DNA of 61,711 nucleotides from positions 1 to 61,711 of the forward strand of contig DEBD01000006.1 of the NCBI GenBank assembly GCA_002348385.1. The letters are read 5' to 3'. The position numbers were made by a program, and so were the translations under genes. Source of the stretch: Gammaproteobacteria bacterium UBA2965 (lineage in GTDB: Bacteria; Pseudomonadota; Gammaproteobacteria; Pseudomonadales; Azotimanducaceae). Shown here one piece after another: positions 16,914-25,479 of this stretch. The notes below the pieces were generated by a model. That model was not told the origin of the DNA. It was given only the letters and a program-made list of their open reading frames with translations, and made no database searches. Each line of letters opens with the position of its first letter. Position 1 is the first letter of the stretch.

Positions 16914-17914
16914 AGCGAGCGCGGGTGCGAATGAGGCTGATCGCTGGCGTGCTGGTGATCGTCCCCTTCGGTGCCCTGGCCGTTCTCTGGCTTGGCGCCA
17001 GCGCGTCCCTGGACCGACAAACCAAGCACCAGGCCGTCACCGAGCGCCTGCCCAGATACGCGCATCAACGAGAAGGCCTGGTTCGGGTCGCAACCTCTGG
17101 TCAGGAGTTTCGCGCCCGCGTCGCCGGAATCGGCAATGGCCGTGGCAACGTGATCATGCTGCACGGTTTGTTTCAGACGTCGGCCATGTGGCAACCGCTG
17201 CTGCAGGCGGTATCAGCTGCCGGCTATCGGGCCGTTGCATTTGACCAGAGAGGATACTCCCCGGGCGCCCGTCCGGCGCCGGTGGAAGCGTATGACCTGC
17301 CCGCACTGGCCGCGGACGTAAGCAGCATCGCCAAAACCCTGGGATTCGATTCCTACCACCTGATAGGACAAGGGTGGGGCGCGCACGTGGGCTGGCATCT
17401 GCTGCAGACCGGCGCCGAGGATATTCAGACCTTTACCACACTGGCGCAGCCACACCCCCGGGCATTGGAAGCCGCGTGGCAGACCGATTCGGAACCCGCT
17501 TACCAGACATACCTGCGTCTGCCCTGGCTACCCCGGCAGGTGCTCGCCTTCGACGACTTCGACTTGCTGCGCCGCACCCTGTGGTCCCAAGAGCATCCAG
17601 CGCATACGAAGGAGTATGCCGCCGTGCTGGCCGAGCCGGGCGCGCTGACCGCGGCGCTGGCCTGGCTGAAAAACCACGCACCCACCATGGCCGCACCAGC
17701 GGCGGACCGGGCACCCCCACCGGTACTGCTGGTCTGGGGCAACCGGGACCCTTATCTGGCCCCCAGCGTACTGGCACTGCATCGATCACTGACACCGCAC
17801 GGGGCGGAGCTGGAACTCGACGCCGAGCAGCTGCCGCTAGCCACCCATACTCCACTGGTCACGGCTGCGCTTCTACGGCACCTGGAAGCGGGCAGGGATC
17901 GCCAAGCCAACTGA
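16910..17914 (+). CDS. Alpha/beta-hydrolase fold protein lacking the nucleophile
   Basis: 334 residues with an N-terminal membrane anchor (about residues 9-30) and an alpha/beta-hydrolase domain: NVIMLHGLFQTSAMW (oxyanion-hole region) and AVAFDQRGYSPGARP. The fold is close to epoxide hydrolase/haloalkane dehalogenase. The nucleophile-elbow sequence is IGQGWGAH, with Gly (GGG codon) where Ser or Asp is expected. The acid Asp (GNRDPYLAP) and His (LATHTPLV) remain. Either inactive or using another mechanism. Starts GTG overlapping the zinc-finger gene by GTGA. Confidence 0.85.
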   Translation: MKRARVRMRLIAGVLVIVPFGALAVLWLGASASLDRQTKHQAVTERLPRYAHQREGLVRVATSGQEFRARVAGIGNGRGNVIMLHGLFQTSAMWQPLLQAVSAAGYRAVAFDQRGYSPGARPAPVEAYDLPALAADVSSIAKTLGFDSYHLIGQGWGAHVGWHLLQTGAEDIQTFTTLAQPHPRALEAAWQTDSEPAYQTYLRLPWLPRQVLAFDDFDLLRRTLWSQEHPAHTKEYAAVLAEPGALTAALAWLKNHAPTMAAPAADRAPPPVLLVWGNRDPYLAPSVLALHRSLTPHGAELELDAEQLPLATHTPLVTAALLRHLEAGRDRQAN

Positions 17915-17979
17915 CCCGTCCTAAACTTACGCCCCTGCCAATTGAGAGGGTCGAGCATGATCTCCTTCGACAGCCGGCG

Positions 17980-18894
17980 GTGATTCACATATTCGCCGGC
18001 AACCCGCTGGATCGCGCCGATGCCCTGCGCCGCGATCCCGACTGGCTGGCCGCTGCCGCGGACAACCCATCCAGCCGGTTCCTGGCATTCTCACGATTAA
18101 ACGTGCTGCTCACCGGTGACAAGAGCGCCCGGCTACGCTGGCTCACAACTACTGAGGCCAGTGCCCTGAACGCTAACGGAGAGTGTGTATTTCTCGGCCT
18201 CGTTGACGGCCAGGCCCACTTCGCCCTGGACGTATCGGACGTATCCGATCCGTTCGCCGTCATCGACGGCGAGTTTCGCGATTGCCGGACAGCGGCCATG
18301 GCGCTGCCCCAGGCAGAGACAGGCATAGTGGCCCAGGCGCGATCCCAGCTCGACTGGCACGCGCGGCACGGCTACTGCAGCGTCTGCGGCACCCGCACAG
18401 ATCCTGAACGCGGCGGCCACGTGCGCCGGTGCCCGGGTTGCTCGGCCGAGCACTTTCCGCGCACGGACCCCGTTGCCATCATGCTCATCGTGAACGGCGA
18501 CCAATGCCTTCTGGGACAACCGGCGGGACGATTTGCCGGCACCGGGTTGTATACGGCGCTGGCAGGGTTCATCGATCAGGGCGAATCCATCGAGGAAGCG
18601 GTGCGCCGAGAGGTAATGGAAGAAGCCGGCATAGCGGTGGGGGAGGTGAGCTATCACTCCTCCCAACCCTGGCCATTTCCGTCGTCGCTCATGATCGGCT
18701 GCCACGGCGTGGCCACCAGCCGCGATATCCAGATGGACGACCAGGAAATGGCCGATGTGGCATGGTTCAGCCGCGAGGACGTAATTCGCGCGCTCGCCGG
18801 AGAACACCCCAACATGCAGGTGCCCGGCCCGATAGCCATCGCCCACCACCTGATACGCGCCTGGGTGGATGGAGCCGTGGCGTTAGCTAGTTAA
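17980..18894 (+). CDS. nudC: NAD(+)/NADH diphosphatase NudC
   Basis: 304 residues from the in-frame GTG at 17980. The zinc ribbon has CSVC and CPGC; the Nudix box is GFIDQGESIEEAVRREVMEE followed by AGI. The NudC-specific SQPWPFPSS motif follows. It hydrolyses NAD(H) to NMN(H) and AMP and in E. coli removes NAD caps from RNA. The start is uncertain because no ATG lies in frame; an ATG at 17957 is in another frame and stops after eight codons. FAGNPLDRADALRRD near the N-terminus matches family members. Confidence 0.93.
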   Translation: MIHIFAGNPLDRADALRRDPDWLAAAADNPSSRFLAFSRLNVLLTGDKSARLRWLTTTEASALNANGECVFLGLVDGQAHFALDVSDVSDPFAVIDGEFRDCRTAAMALPQAETGIVAQARSQLDWHARHGYCSVCGTRTDPERGGHVRRCPGCSAEHFPRTDPVAIMLIVNGDQCLLGQPAGRFAGTGLYTALAGFIDQGESIEEAVRREVMEEAGIAVGEVSYHSSQPWPFPSSLMIGCHGVATSRDIQMDDQEMADVAWFSREDVIRALAGEHPNMQVPGPIAIAHHLIRAWVDGAVALAS

Positions 18895-19080
18895 CAAACC
18901 ACGAGACACAACATGGAAGGCGACGCAGACGTCACACTGGCTAGTTCGTCGCCAGCAACGTGCGCCTAATTGTCATCGTCATGTTCCTAGTGGTGGCGTT
19001 GAGCGGCATCAGCATCACGTCAGGCTCGTGGCGCATCGATTCGACCACTCTGCGCGCCTCTAAAATGGAGGGGGCGCGGC

Positions 19081-20283
19081 CTAATCCAGCTCAACGCTTG
19101 CGGACAGCGTCTGCTCAACCACCGAATCGCCCAAACCCAGACCCCGAGCCAATCGTTTGAGCACTGCCCGCTCCTCCGGAGTGGTGTGCCCCTCGGCCCG
19201 GGCTACCAGGCACAGGTCGCGCAAGATCTGGATCTGCTGAGCTTCTGTTGCCAGCTTGCTTACCTGCTCCATACGGTCGTCCAGGCTCGCTTCGATCGCC
19301 TCGATATTCCAGTCTTCCTGAACCGCTCCAGGCCCGAAGAATCGCTCGAAAATCTCGGCCTCCTGTTCGGACATCTCGCCATCCGCATTAGCCACCAGCA
19401 CCGCGGCGGCAAACAGCAACCGCCGCATGGCCTCGGCTGCATTGGTACGCCCCTCGAGATAGCTGGGCTCCATCAGCCCCATGAGCTCCCGCACGCCCGA
19501 TTCCAACTCTGCCTGCGACGCCTTACCGCCCGCGAATTCCGACTCGTTGAACAGCACCAGAGCCTTCACCCGCAGCGGCGAGAACGGGTGGGTGGAGAAC
19601 CAGTCTTCTTTCGGAGCACCCTCGCCGGGCTTGTGGTCGAGCACCTGCATGTCGTCCACCTGATCCAGAAAGTCCTGCAGGTTGAACTCGATGGTGCCGC
19701 CAGACAGACCAGAGGCCAGCTTGAACAACGCTCGCGACACGCTCTCCAGGTCGTGCGCGCAATGGGCACCCGCACGGTCGGCCGAGATCTCCGCATAGCG
19801 CGACCAGGTAAACAGCGAGAGCGCCAGGCGCGGGTCTGGGCGCGTATTGCCCCTCAGGATGTAGCCGATGGGCACGTCGTGGTGACGGTAAGCATGGTGA
19901 CCCAGCTCGTGGCCAACCACGAAGCGCAACTCACCCTCATCGAACCCCTCCAGCAAGCTGGAGGCGAACATGACGAACAACCGACCCTCTTCCGGTTTGA
20001 AACACATGGCGTTGTACTGGGGGCTGGGGAAGGCATACAGCTCCAGGGGTGTGTCCAGCGCCAGCTTCTCAACGCACTCCGCCGCCATCTTGTGCAGGCC
20101 AGGCGCCATGCGTGGGCTCAATCGCACCGATGTGGAGAGCAGCCGCCGACGCAGCGTGTAGGGGTTTTCTTCCTCGGCCTTGGCAATCTGCTCGTTGACC
20201 TTCTTTACCAGGGGGTCATTGAGCAGCGCCTCTGAGAGTTTCTTATCGTTCTCTGAGCGAATGGCCTCTGCGTTGACTGTCAT
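19081..20283 (-). CDS. M48-family zinc metallopeptidase with TerB-like C-terminal domain
   Basis: 400 residues. The metallopeptidase motif VVGHELGHHAYRHH (His125, Glu126, His129) is in an M48-type core, followed by SADRAGAHCA with the third ligand region. From about residue 300 a helical acidic segment (RRLLFAAAVLVANADGEMSEQEAEIFERF) resembles TerB/tellurite-resistance domains. No signal peptide or membrane helix is apparent, so it is probably cytoplasmic, unlike HtpX. ATG at 20283 is preferred over long upstream frames. Convergent with nudC, 186 nt apart. Confidence 0.85.
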   Translation of the reverse strand: MTVNAEAIRSENDKKLSEALLNDPLVKKVNEQIAKAEEENPYTLRRRLLSTSVRLSPRMAPGLHKMAAECVEKLALDTPLELYAFPSPQYNAMCFKPEEGRLFVMFASSLLEGFDEGELRFVVGHELGHHAYRHHDVPIGYILRGNTRPDPRLALSLFTWSRYAEISADRAGAHCAHDLESVSRALFKLASGLSGGTIEFNLQDFLDQVDDMQVLDHKPGEGAPKEDWFSTHPFSPLRVKALVLFNESEFAGGKASQAELESGVRELMGLMEPSYLEGRTNAAEAMRRLLFAAAVLVANADGEMSEQEAEIFERFFGPGAVQEDWNIEAIEASLDDRMEQVSKLATEAQQIQILRDLCLVARAEGHTTPEERAVLKRLARGLGLGDSVVEQTLSASVELD

Positions 20284-20419
20284 CGCGATCCCCCGGCGGC
20301 ACCTCCTAGGGAGCATAACCGACCCGGCGTGCCCAGACAGCCTCGCTGGGGCGTTTCCCGACCCTGGTTGTAGTACTCTTTGCCCAAGGATATCGAGAAC
20401 AACGACAACGGGAGTGAGT

Positions 20420-22075
20420 ATGGGTAGCGTGAATGGCGCCACGCTGATGGCGCGCAGCCTCAAGCAGCAGGGCGTCGAATACATGTTCGGAATCGTGGGA
20501 TTCCCCGTGTTCGGCATCGCCTCCGCGGCACAAAAAGAAGGCATAACCTACATCGGCATGCGTAACGAGCAATCGGCCAGCTATGCGGCCCAGGCAGCCA
20601 GCTATCTGACCGGCCGCCCCCAGGCCTGCCTGGTGGTATCAGGCCCCGGCGTTATCCACGCCCTGGCAGGTCTGGCCAATGCGGAGAAAAACTGCTGGCC
20701 CATGATTCTGATCGGCGGCGCTTCGCCAACGTACCAGAACGGGATGGGCGGGTTTCAGGAAGAGCGCCAGGTGGCGCTGGCTGAGCCCTACTGTAAATAT
20801 GCACACGGCATCGAACACGTACAGCGCATCCCCTACTACGTGGAGCAGGCTATTCGAACCTCCATGTATGGCCGCCCCGGGCCGGTATATCTGGATATGC
20901 CCGACGACATCATCAACGGCGAGGCCGAAGAAGACGAGATCGTCAGCGCGGCCAGCGTCGGCGACGCACCGACGAGCTTCGCGGATCCCGACGCCGTGGA
21001 AGCCGCGCTGAGCGCGTTGGAATCCGCCGAGCGGCCACTGGTAGTCGTGGGCAAGGGCATGGCCTGGTCCCGAGCCGAAGGCGAAGTGCGCGAATTCATC
21101 GAGCGCACCCAGCTGCCGTTTCTCGCTTCTCCCATGGGCAAAGGAATCCTGCCAGACGACGACCCCCTTTCCGTGGGTGCGGCCCGCAGCACCGCGCTGC
21201 GCGAGGCAGACCTGGTGTTTCTCATGGGCGCCAGGCTCAACTGGATCATGCATTTCGGTCTCCCTCCGCGCTTCGCCAAGGATGTGCGGGTGGTGCAGCT
21301 GGATATCTCGCCCGAAGAGATCGGCACCAACGTACCAGCAGAGGTGGCCCTGGTAGGCGACGGCAAGGCGGTGGCCGGTCAGCTCAACCGTGCGCTAGAC
21401 AATCGACAGTGGTTTTATCCCGCCGACACCGCCTGGCGCGCTACTCTGCGCGAGAAAGCCCAATCCAACGTGGAAGCCGTGGCTCCCATGGTGGAAGATG
21501 AATCCACCCCCATGAACTACTATCGCGCCTACCGCGACATAGAAGAGTGGCTCCCCGAAGATGCCATCATCATCGGCGAAGGCGCCAACACGATGGATAT
21601 CGGGCGCACCCAGATGGCCAACCGCGCCCCCAGGCACCGCCTGGATGCCGGCAGCTACGGCACCATGGGCATAGGGCTCGGGTTCACCATAGGCGCCGCG
21701 GTGGTGCACCCCGACAAGGCCATCGTGGCCGTGCAGGGCGACAGCGCTTTCGGCTTTTCGGGAATGGAGATAGAAACCGCCGTTCGCTACAAGCTGCCCA
21801 TCAAGATCGTCGTGCTCAACAACGGCGGTATCGGCGGCGGTATCGATGAATTGCCCACCGACAAACCCATTCCGCCTAGCATCCTCACGCCGGGCGCACG
21901 CTACGACGGCATGATGGAAGCGCTCGGCGGCAAAGGGTTCTACGTGGAAGACCCGGCGGACCTGCGGGCCGCCCTGGATGAAGCCATGGCCCATGACGGC
22001 CCCGCACTGGTCAACGTGCGCCTGGACCCGCGCGCCGGGCGCAAACCCCAGCAATTCGGCTGGCTGACAACCTAA
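20420..22075 (+). CDS. Thiamine-diphosphate enzyme, 2-hydroxyacyl-CoA lyase / oxalyl-CoA decarboxylase-like
   Basis: 551 residues with the three-domain ThDP fold. GIVGFPVFGIASAAQ and RNEQSASYAAQAASYLTGRP form the pyrimidine-binding domain (catalytic Glu in NEQ); GDSAFGFSGMEIETAVRYKLP starts the ThDP/Mg-binding motif ending NNGGIGGG. GGFQEERQVALAEPYCKYA is closer to HACL than to oxalyl-CoA decarboxylase (which has YEE there). It would cleave or form 2-hydroxyacyl-CoA using formyl-CoA. GGAG precedes the ATG; 11 nt before the SDR gene, likely an operon. Confidence 0.88.
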   Translation: MGSVNGATLMARSLKQQGVEYMFGIVGFPVFGIASAAQKEGITYIGMRNEQSASYAAQAASYLTGRPQACLVVSGPGVIHALAGLANAEKNCWPMILIGGASPTYQNGMGGFQEERQVALAEPYCKYAHGIEHVQRIPYYVEQAIRTSMYGRPGPVYLDMPDDIINGEAEEDEIVSAASVGDAPTSFADPDAVEAALSALESAERPLVVVGKGMAWSRAEGEVREFIERTQLPFLASPMGKGILPDDDPLSVGAARSTALREADLVFLMGARLNWIMHFGLPPRFAKDVRVVQLDISPEEIGTNVPAEVALVGDGKAVAGQLNRALDNRQWFYPADTAWRATLREKAQSNVEAVAPMVEDESTPMNYYRAYRDIEEWLPEDAIIIGEGANTMDIGRTQMANRAPRHRLDAGSYGTMGIGLGFTIGAAVVHPDKAIVAVQGDSAFGFSGMEIETAVRYKLPIKIVVLNNGGIGGGIDELPTDKPIPPSILTPGARYDGMMEALGGKGFYVEDPADLRAALDEAMAHDGPALVNVRLDPRAGRKPQQFGWLTT

Positions 22076-22086
22076 AGGAGCACTGC

Positions 22087-22926
22087 ATGGCAAGCCTACG
22101 TGGCAAAGTAGCACTGGTGACGGGTGCCGGCAGGTATCGCGGCCTGGGCCGCGCCATGGCGCTCCGGCTGGCCGAAGACGGCGCAGACATCGTGGTAACC
22201 GGACTACACCGGGAGCCCAATGAACTGCCTGAGCCGGAACGGGAAATGGGCTGGACCGGGGTGGCGTCTCTGGCTGCTGAAATCGAAGACATGGGCCGTC
22301 AGGCGCTCGCCTTCGAGTGCGATCTTACCGACAATGCCAGCGTTGCCGCGTTGGTGCAGCAAGCTCGCGACAAATTCGGCCGTATCGACATACTGGTGAA
22401 CAACGCCGCAGTACCCAGCGGCGCCGGCGACACGCCCATCCTCGATATGGACGACGAACTCTGGTATCGCACGGTGGACATCAACCTGAACAGCGTCTAC
22501 CTCATCACCAAGGCGGTAGGACGCCTCATGCGAGAGCGCGAGGAGGGCGGTGCCATCATCAACATCTCCTCCACCGCGGGACGGCGAGGTATCCCCGATT
22601 ACGGCGCGTACTGTGCGACCAAGTTCGGCATCATCGGCCTCACCCAGCAGTGCGCAACGGAGATGGCCCGCTTCGGCATCCGGGTGAACTGTATCGCACC
22701 CGGTTCCCATTCCACCGACATGATGGATGGCACAATCGGCCGAACGGCGACCAAGTTCGGGATATCAACGGATCAGGTCCGCACCGGCATCAAGGGGGCG
22801 GCTCTCATGCAGCGACAGGGGCTGCCCTCCGAGCTGGCCGCATCGGTGTCATTTCTTGCTGGGGACGACGCATCGTTCGTGACCGGGCAGACGCTGAACG
22901 TGGACGGTGGCGCGCATATGAGCTGA
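22087..22926 (+). CDS. Short-chain dehydrogenase/reductase paired with the ThDP lyase
   Basis: 279-residue classical SDR with NNAA, INISSTAGRR (catalytic Ser) and YCATK (catalytic Tyr/Lys). The glycine motif TGAGRYRGLG carries a two-residue insertion compared with TGxxxGxG. The end VTGQTLNVDGG is typical. AAAGGAG lies 7 nt before the ATG. Co-oriented with the lyase, it may oxidise or reduce a hydroxyacyl-CoA or the aldehyde made by it; the substrate is not deducible. Confidence 0.9.
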   Translation: MASLRGKVALVTGAGRYRGLGRAMALRLAEDGADIVVTGLHREPNELPEPEREMGWTGVASLAAEIEDMGRQALAFECDLTDNASVAALVQQARDKFGRIDILVNNAAVPSGAGDTPILDMDDELWYRTVDINLNSVYLITKAVGRLMREREEGGAIINISSTAGRRGIPDYGAYCATKFGIIGLTQQCATEMARFGIRVNCIAPGSHSTDMMDGTIGRTATKFGISTDQVRTGIKGAALMQRQGLPSELAASVSFLAGDDASFVTGQTLNVDGGAHMS

Positions 22927-22941
22927 GTGCACAGTTTGCCG

Positions 22942-23011
22942 TCAGACCGGGAAGCAGGCACCTGCCCGTTAAACCGGAAAGCGGCTCCTTGCCACGTCAG
23001 ACCGGAAAGCG
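22942..23011 (-). repeat. Three tandem copies of a stop-containing 15-bp unit
   Basis: The last codons of the downstream barrel gene (CGCTTTCCGGTCTGA, 23011-22997) recur as CGCTTTCCGGTTTAA (22983-22969) and TGCTTCCCGGTCTGA (22956-22942), 27-28 bp apart. Each would read Arg/Cys-Phe-Pro-Val-stop in its own frame. Probably a local duplication of the gene end. Confidence 0.65.
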
Positions 23012-25438
23012 GTAGCGCAACTTAATCACGAACGTGCTGACGTCGGGCTCGGTAACGGCCCGATGAAACAGCTCGTCGAAGTCTTCGTCGATCTGATTGT
23101 CCAGGTTGCTGCCTCGCGTATACACCACAAACAGATCAGACAACGGCCCGATCTCCCAGCGGTAGCGTAGCTGAGCGGTCATGAACGAGATGGTGAAGTC
23201 GTCCGTCTCAGCGCCCGACTCCCTGGTTACCGGTATCAGCTTTCCGTCCCCCAGCGGCACGCGCCAGAAGTCACGCTCATCGGCCCGAATCCCCGCCCAC
23301 TGGAGGGTAAATCGCAATTGTTGGCGCGCGCTGATGAAATAGTCCACCTCGACGCGCGGTCGCCACTCCGTGGCATTAAACCGCGTGAAGTCCCGATCCT
23401 GTTGGTACAGCAACCACCCGTGGCGGCGTCGATACGACAGATCGAAATCGGCAGAAAATCGGAAGTTGGGTTTGTAGGTAAATCCAAAGGCCACGCGCCG
23501 GTTGGTCTTTCCAAGCTCTTCCCTGGCCATACCCGCGATCACACTGAAGCTAAGCGGACGACTGGTGTCCGTGCCGAACTCAACACCGAACCCGCCTCTG
23601 GTCTCGATCTTGTAGGTACCGTTGTCCAGGCTGTTACGGTCATCATAGCGAGACGGGAAAAAACGCATGGTGAGTCGTACTTCGTTGCGATTCTGGAACG
23701 CCCAGGTATGGCGACCAAATATGCCGCCCTGCACGAAAAGACCTTCTCCGTTCTCCGCGTAGGTAGCGTTGATGTTCCAGCGTTTGCTACGCAGATATTT
23801 CAGGCCCTTGCTGGTGTTGTATTCAACCCCATACTCCAATTTCCTCAGATCGTTGCGACGCAAGAACCCCAGGTCGTTGATGTCCAGCTTCGAGTCCAAA
23901 TAGTCAAGCTTCGCGCTGTGGCGCCAATGGTTACTCGGCGAGTAAGAAAAGTCGGCAAACGCCCCGAAACCATTTTCACCCTCGACGTCGCTCAACATCA
24001 GCTGAGCGTCCGCCGTAAACTTACCGTCACTGCTCAACAGGTGCGCATCGACACCGTGCACCACGGCATTGTCTTTGTTGGGGTGTCTAACAAAGGTCCC
24101 AAGATAGCCCGCGGACCAGCGCCCAGCACCACTGCTCTCGTAGAGCAGGCGCGCCACGCCAAAATCGCGCCCGTCCTGCCGTACCACCACCTCCTCGCCT
24201 CCGATCTCTCCGCGCCGCTTGACGTCATCTTCGAACGCGGCCAATGCACCATAGCGCCAGCCGCCGAACTGCCCGGTCACCTTGGCGGCGCCCAGCAGAT
24301 CCGTGGGCCGGCCGGATTCCACCCGCTCGAAAGTCACGCCATCAATGGCAGCCAGGTCTGGCGCCGAGCCGATACGACGGGTATTTAAGAGCGTGGTAGA
24401 AGACGGAGCGAACGAGGACGCCGTCTGCCGCGACGAACCGAAGCCGCGGAAAAACGAGGAACGAAATCGAGGTGTGGTGAAGAAGACCTCGTTGCCTTCC
24501 ACGAAGAAGCGCCGCTTCTCCGGAAAGAAGGTCTCGTAAGCCGTCAGGTTAACCACTACATCGTCTGACTCTACCGCCCCAAAGTCGGGCTTCAGTGTCG
24601 CGGTGACTTGGAAGTTGGTGGAAGGTCGCCAAAAGACGTCCATTCCGGCCCGCGTGCGTGAGCCATTGTCGACGTCGTCGAAAGTGTAGCTGGCGAAAGG
24701 AAAGAACGACAACTGTCGCGAAGGCTGCATTTCCTCCAGACGCATTTGCCCCAATGCCGACATGAATCTGGAACTCGTGAATGGCAGATGCGGCGTGGAC
24801 CATCGCTCGTCGCGATGCGCTATATGGCGGTACACCCAGAACCCCAGCTCCCGCGGCCCGCTCACCTCCGGCATCGCCATCATGGACCAGGGCAGGAACA
24901 TCTCAACGCTCCAGCCATCCTCCAGAATTTCAGTGCCCCGCAGCCAGGGGCCGTCCCACTCGTTGGTAAAACGGCGCTCGGGGGAAATCTTGCCGTCTTT
25001 CACGGAATCGCCCACCGCGGCAGTGAACCAGTAGCCGTACAATCCGACCCCGGAGGTGTCCAGCGTGATGTGGAACTCGTCGCGATTCAGAAAGAAGTCT
25101 CTTCCCGATAATCGGGTGACCAGGGTATCCGGAGGCTGCTCGAAGGAACCCGATACGTACAGGCCCCGGTTCGTATAGAGGAATCGAATATCGTTATCCC
25201 AGACGGGCGCGGCAAAGGTATCGGGTTCCGTAACCCGCAATCCGTCGTAGCTCGGCACCTGCGTCCAGATGTCCTCATCGACCACGCCATCTATCGTGAT
25301 GTCCACGGCTTTCTCGTCGAAGCGCGGCACATCGATGAACACAACCTCCTCAATGGCATCATCCGCGGGCTGCGCCAGCGCCCAGGGCGCGAGCACACAC
25401 AATACGATACCGACTGCTCTGGGCAGAGCTGTTTTCAT
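22997..25438 (-). CDS. DUF5916 outer-membrane beta-barrel protein with CBM9-like N-domain
   Basis: 813 residues. After a signal peptide, a DOMON/CBM9-like domain (ITIDGVVDEDIWTQVPSYDGL) is followed by the DUF5916 barrel region with ESDDVVVNLTAYETFFPEKR and FFVEGNEVFF, conserved in this family, and many amphipathic aromatic strands ending in RYRFPV with a terminal hydrophobic residue. The family is widespread in marine gammaproteobacteria and Bacteroidetes; function is unknown, possibly glycan or organic-ligand handling. ATG at 25438 is chosen over a TTG at 25456. Confidence 0.88.
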   Translation of the reverse strand: MKTALPRAVGIVLCVLAPWALAQPADDAIEEVVFIDVPRFDEKAVDITIDGVVDEDIWTQVPSYDGLRVTEPDTFAAPVWDNDIRFLYTNRGLYVSGSFEQPPDTLVTRLSGRDFFLNRDEFHITLDTSGVGLYGYWFTAAVGDSVKDGKISPERRFTNEWDGPWLRGTEILEDGWSVEMFLPWSMMAMPEVSGPRELGFWVYRHIAHRDERWSTPHLPFTSSRFMSALGQMRLEEMQPSRQLSFFPFASYTFDDVDNGSRTRAGMDVFWRPSTNFQVTATLKPDFGAVESDDVVVNLTAYETFFPEKRRFFVEGNEVFFTTPRFRSSFFRGFGSSRQTASSFAPSSTTLLNTRRIGSAPDLAAIDGVTFERVESGRPTDLLGAAKVTGQFGGWRYGALAAFEDDVKRRGEIGGEEVVVRQDGRDFGVARLLYESSGAGRWSAGYLGTFVRHPNKDNAVVHGVDAHLLSSDGKFTADAQLMLSDVEGENGFGAFADFSYSPSNHWRHSAKLDYLDSKLDINDLGFLRRNDLRKLEYGVEYNTSKGLKYLRSKRWNINATYAENGEGLFVQGGIFGRHTWAFQNRNEVRLTMRFFPSRYDDRNSLDNGTYKIETRGGFGVEFGTDTSRPLSFSVIAGMAREELGKTNRRVAFGFTYKPNFRFSADFDLSYRRRHGWLLYQQDRDFTRFNATEWRPRVEVDYFISARQQLRFTLQWAGIRADERDFWRVPLGDGKLIPVTRESGAETDDFTISFMTAQLRYRWEIGPLSDLFVVYTRGSNLDNQIDEDFDELFHRAVTEPDVSTFVIKLRYRFPV

Positions 25439-25479
25439 GGGATCAGGAAAAGCCAAACAACCCAGAAGTATAACCGGTT

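Noticed and set aside
17374..17979. Long frame upstream of nudC
   Set aside because: It is an out-of-frame shadow of the hydrolase gene, with proline/arginine-rich nonsense composition.
18960..19160. Plus-strand 66-codon frame with a hydrophobic start
   Set aside because: It overlaps the end of the M48 peptidase gene, has a GTG start with no SD, and its second half is the antisense of that coding region.
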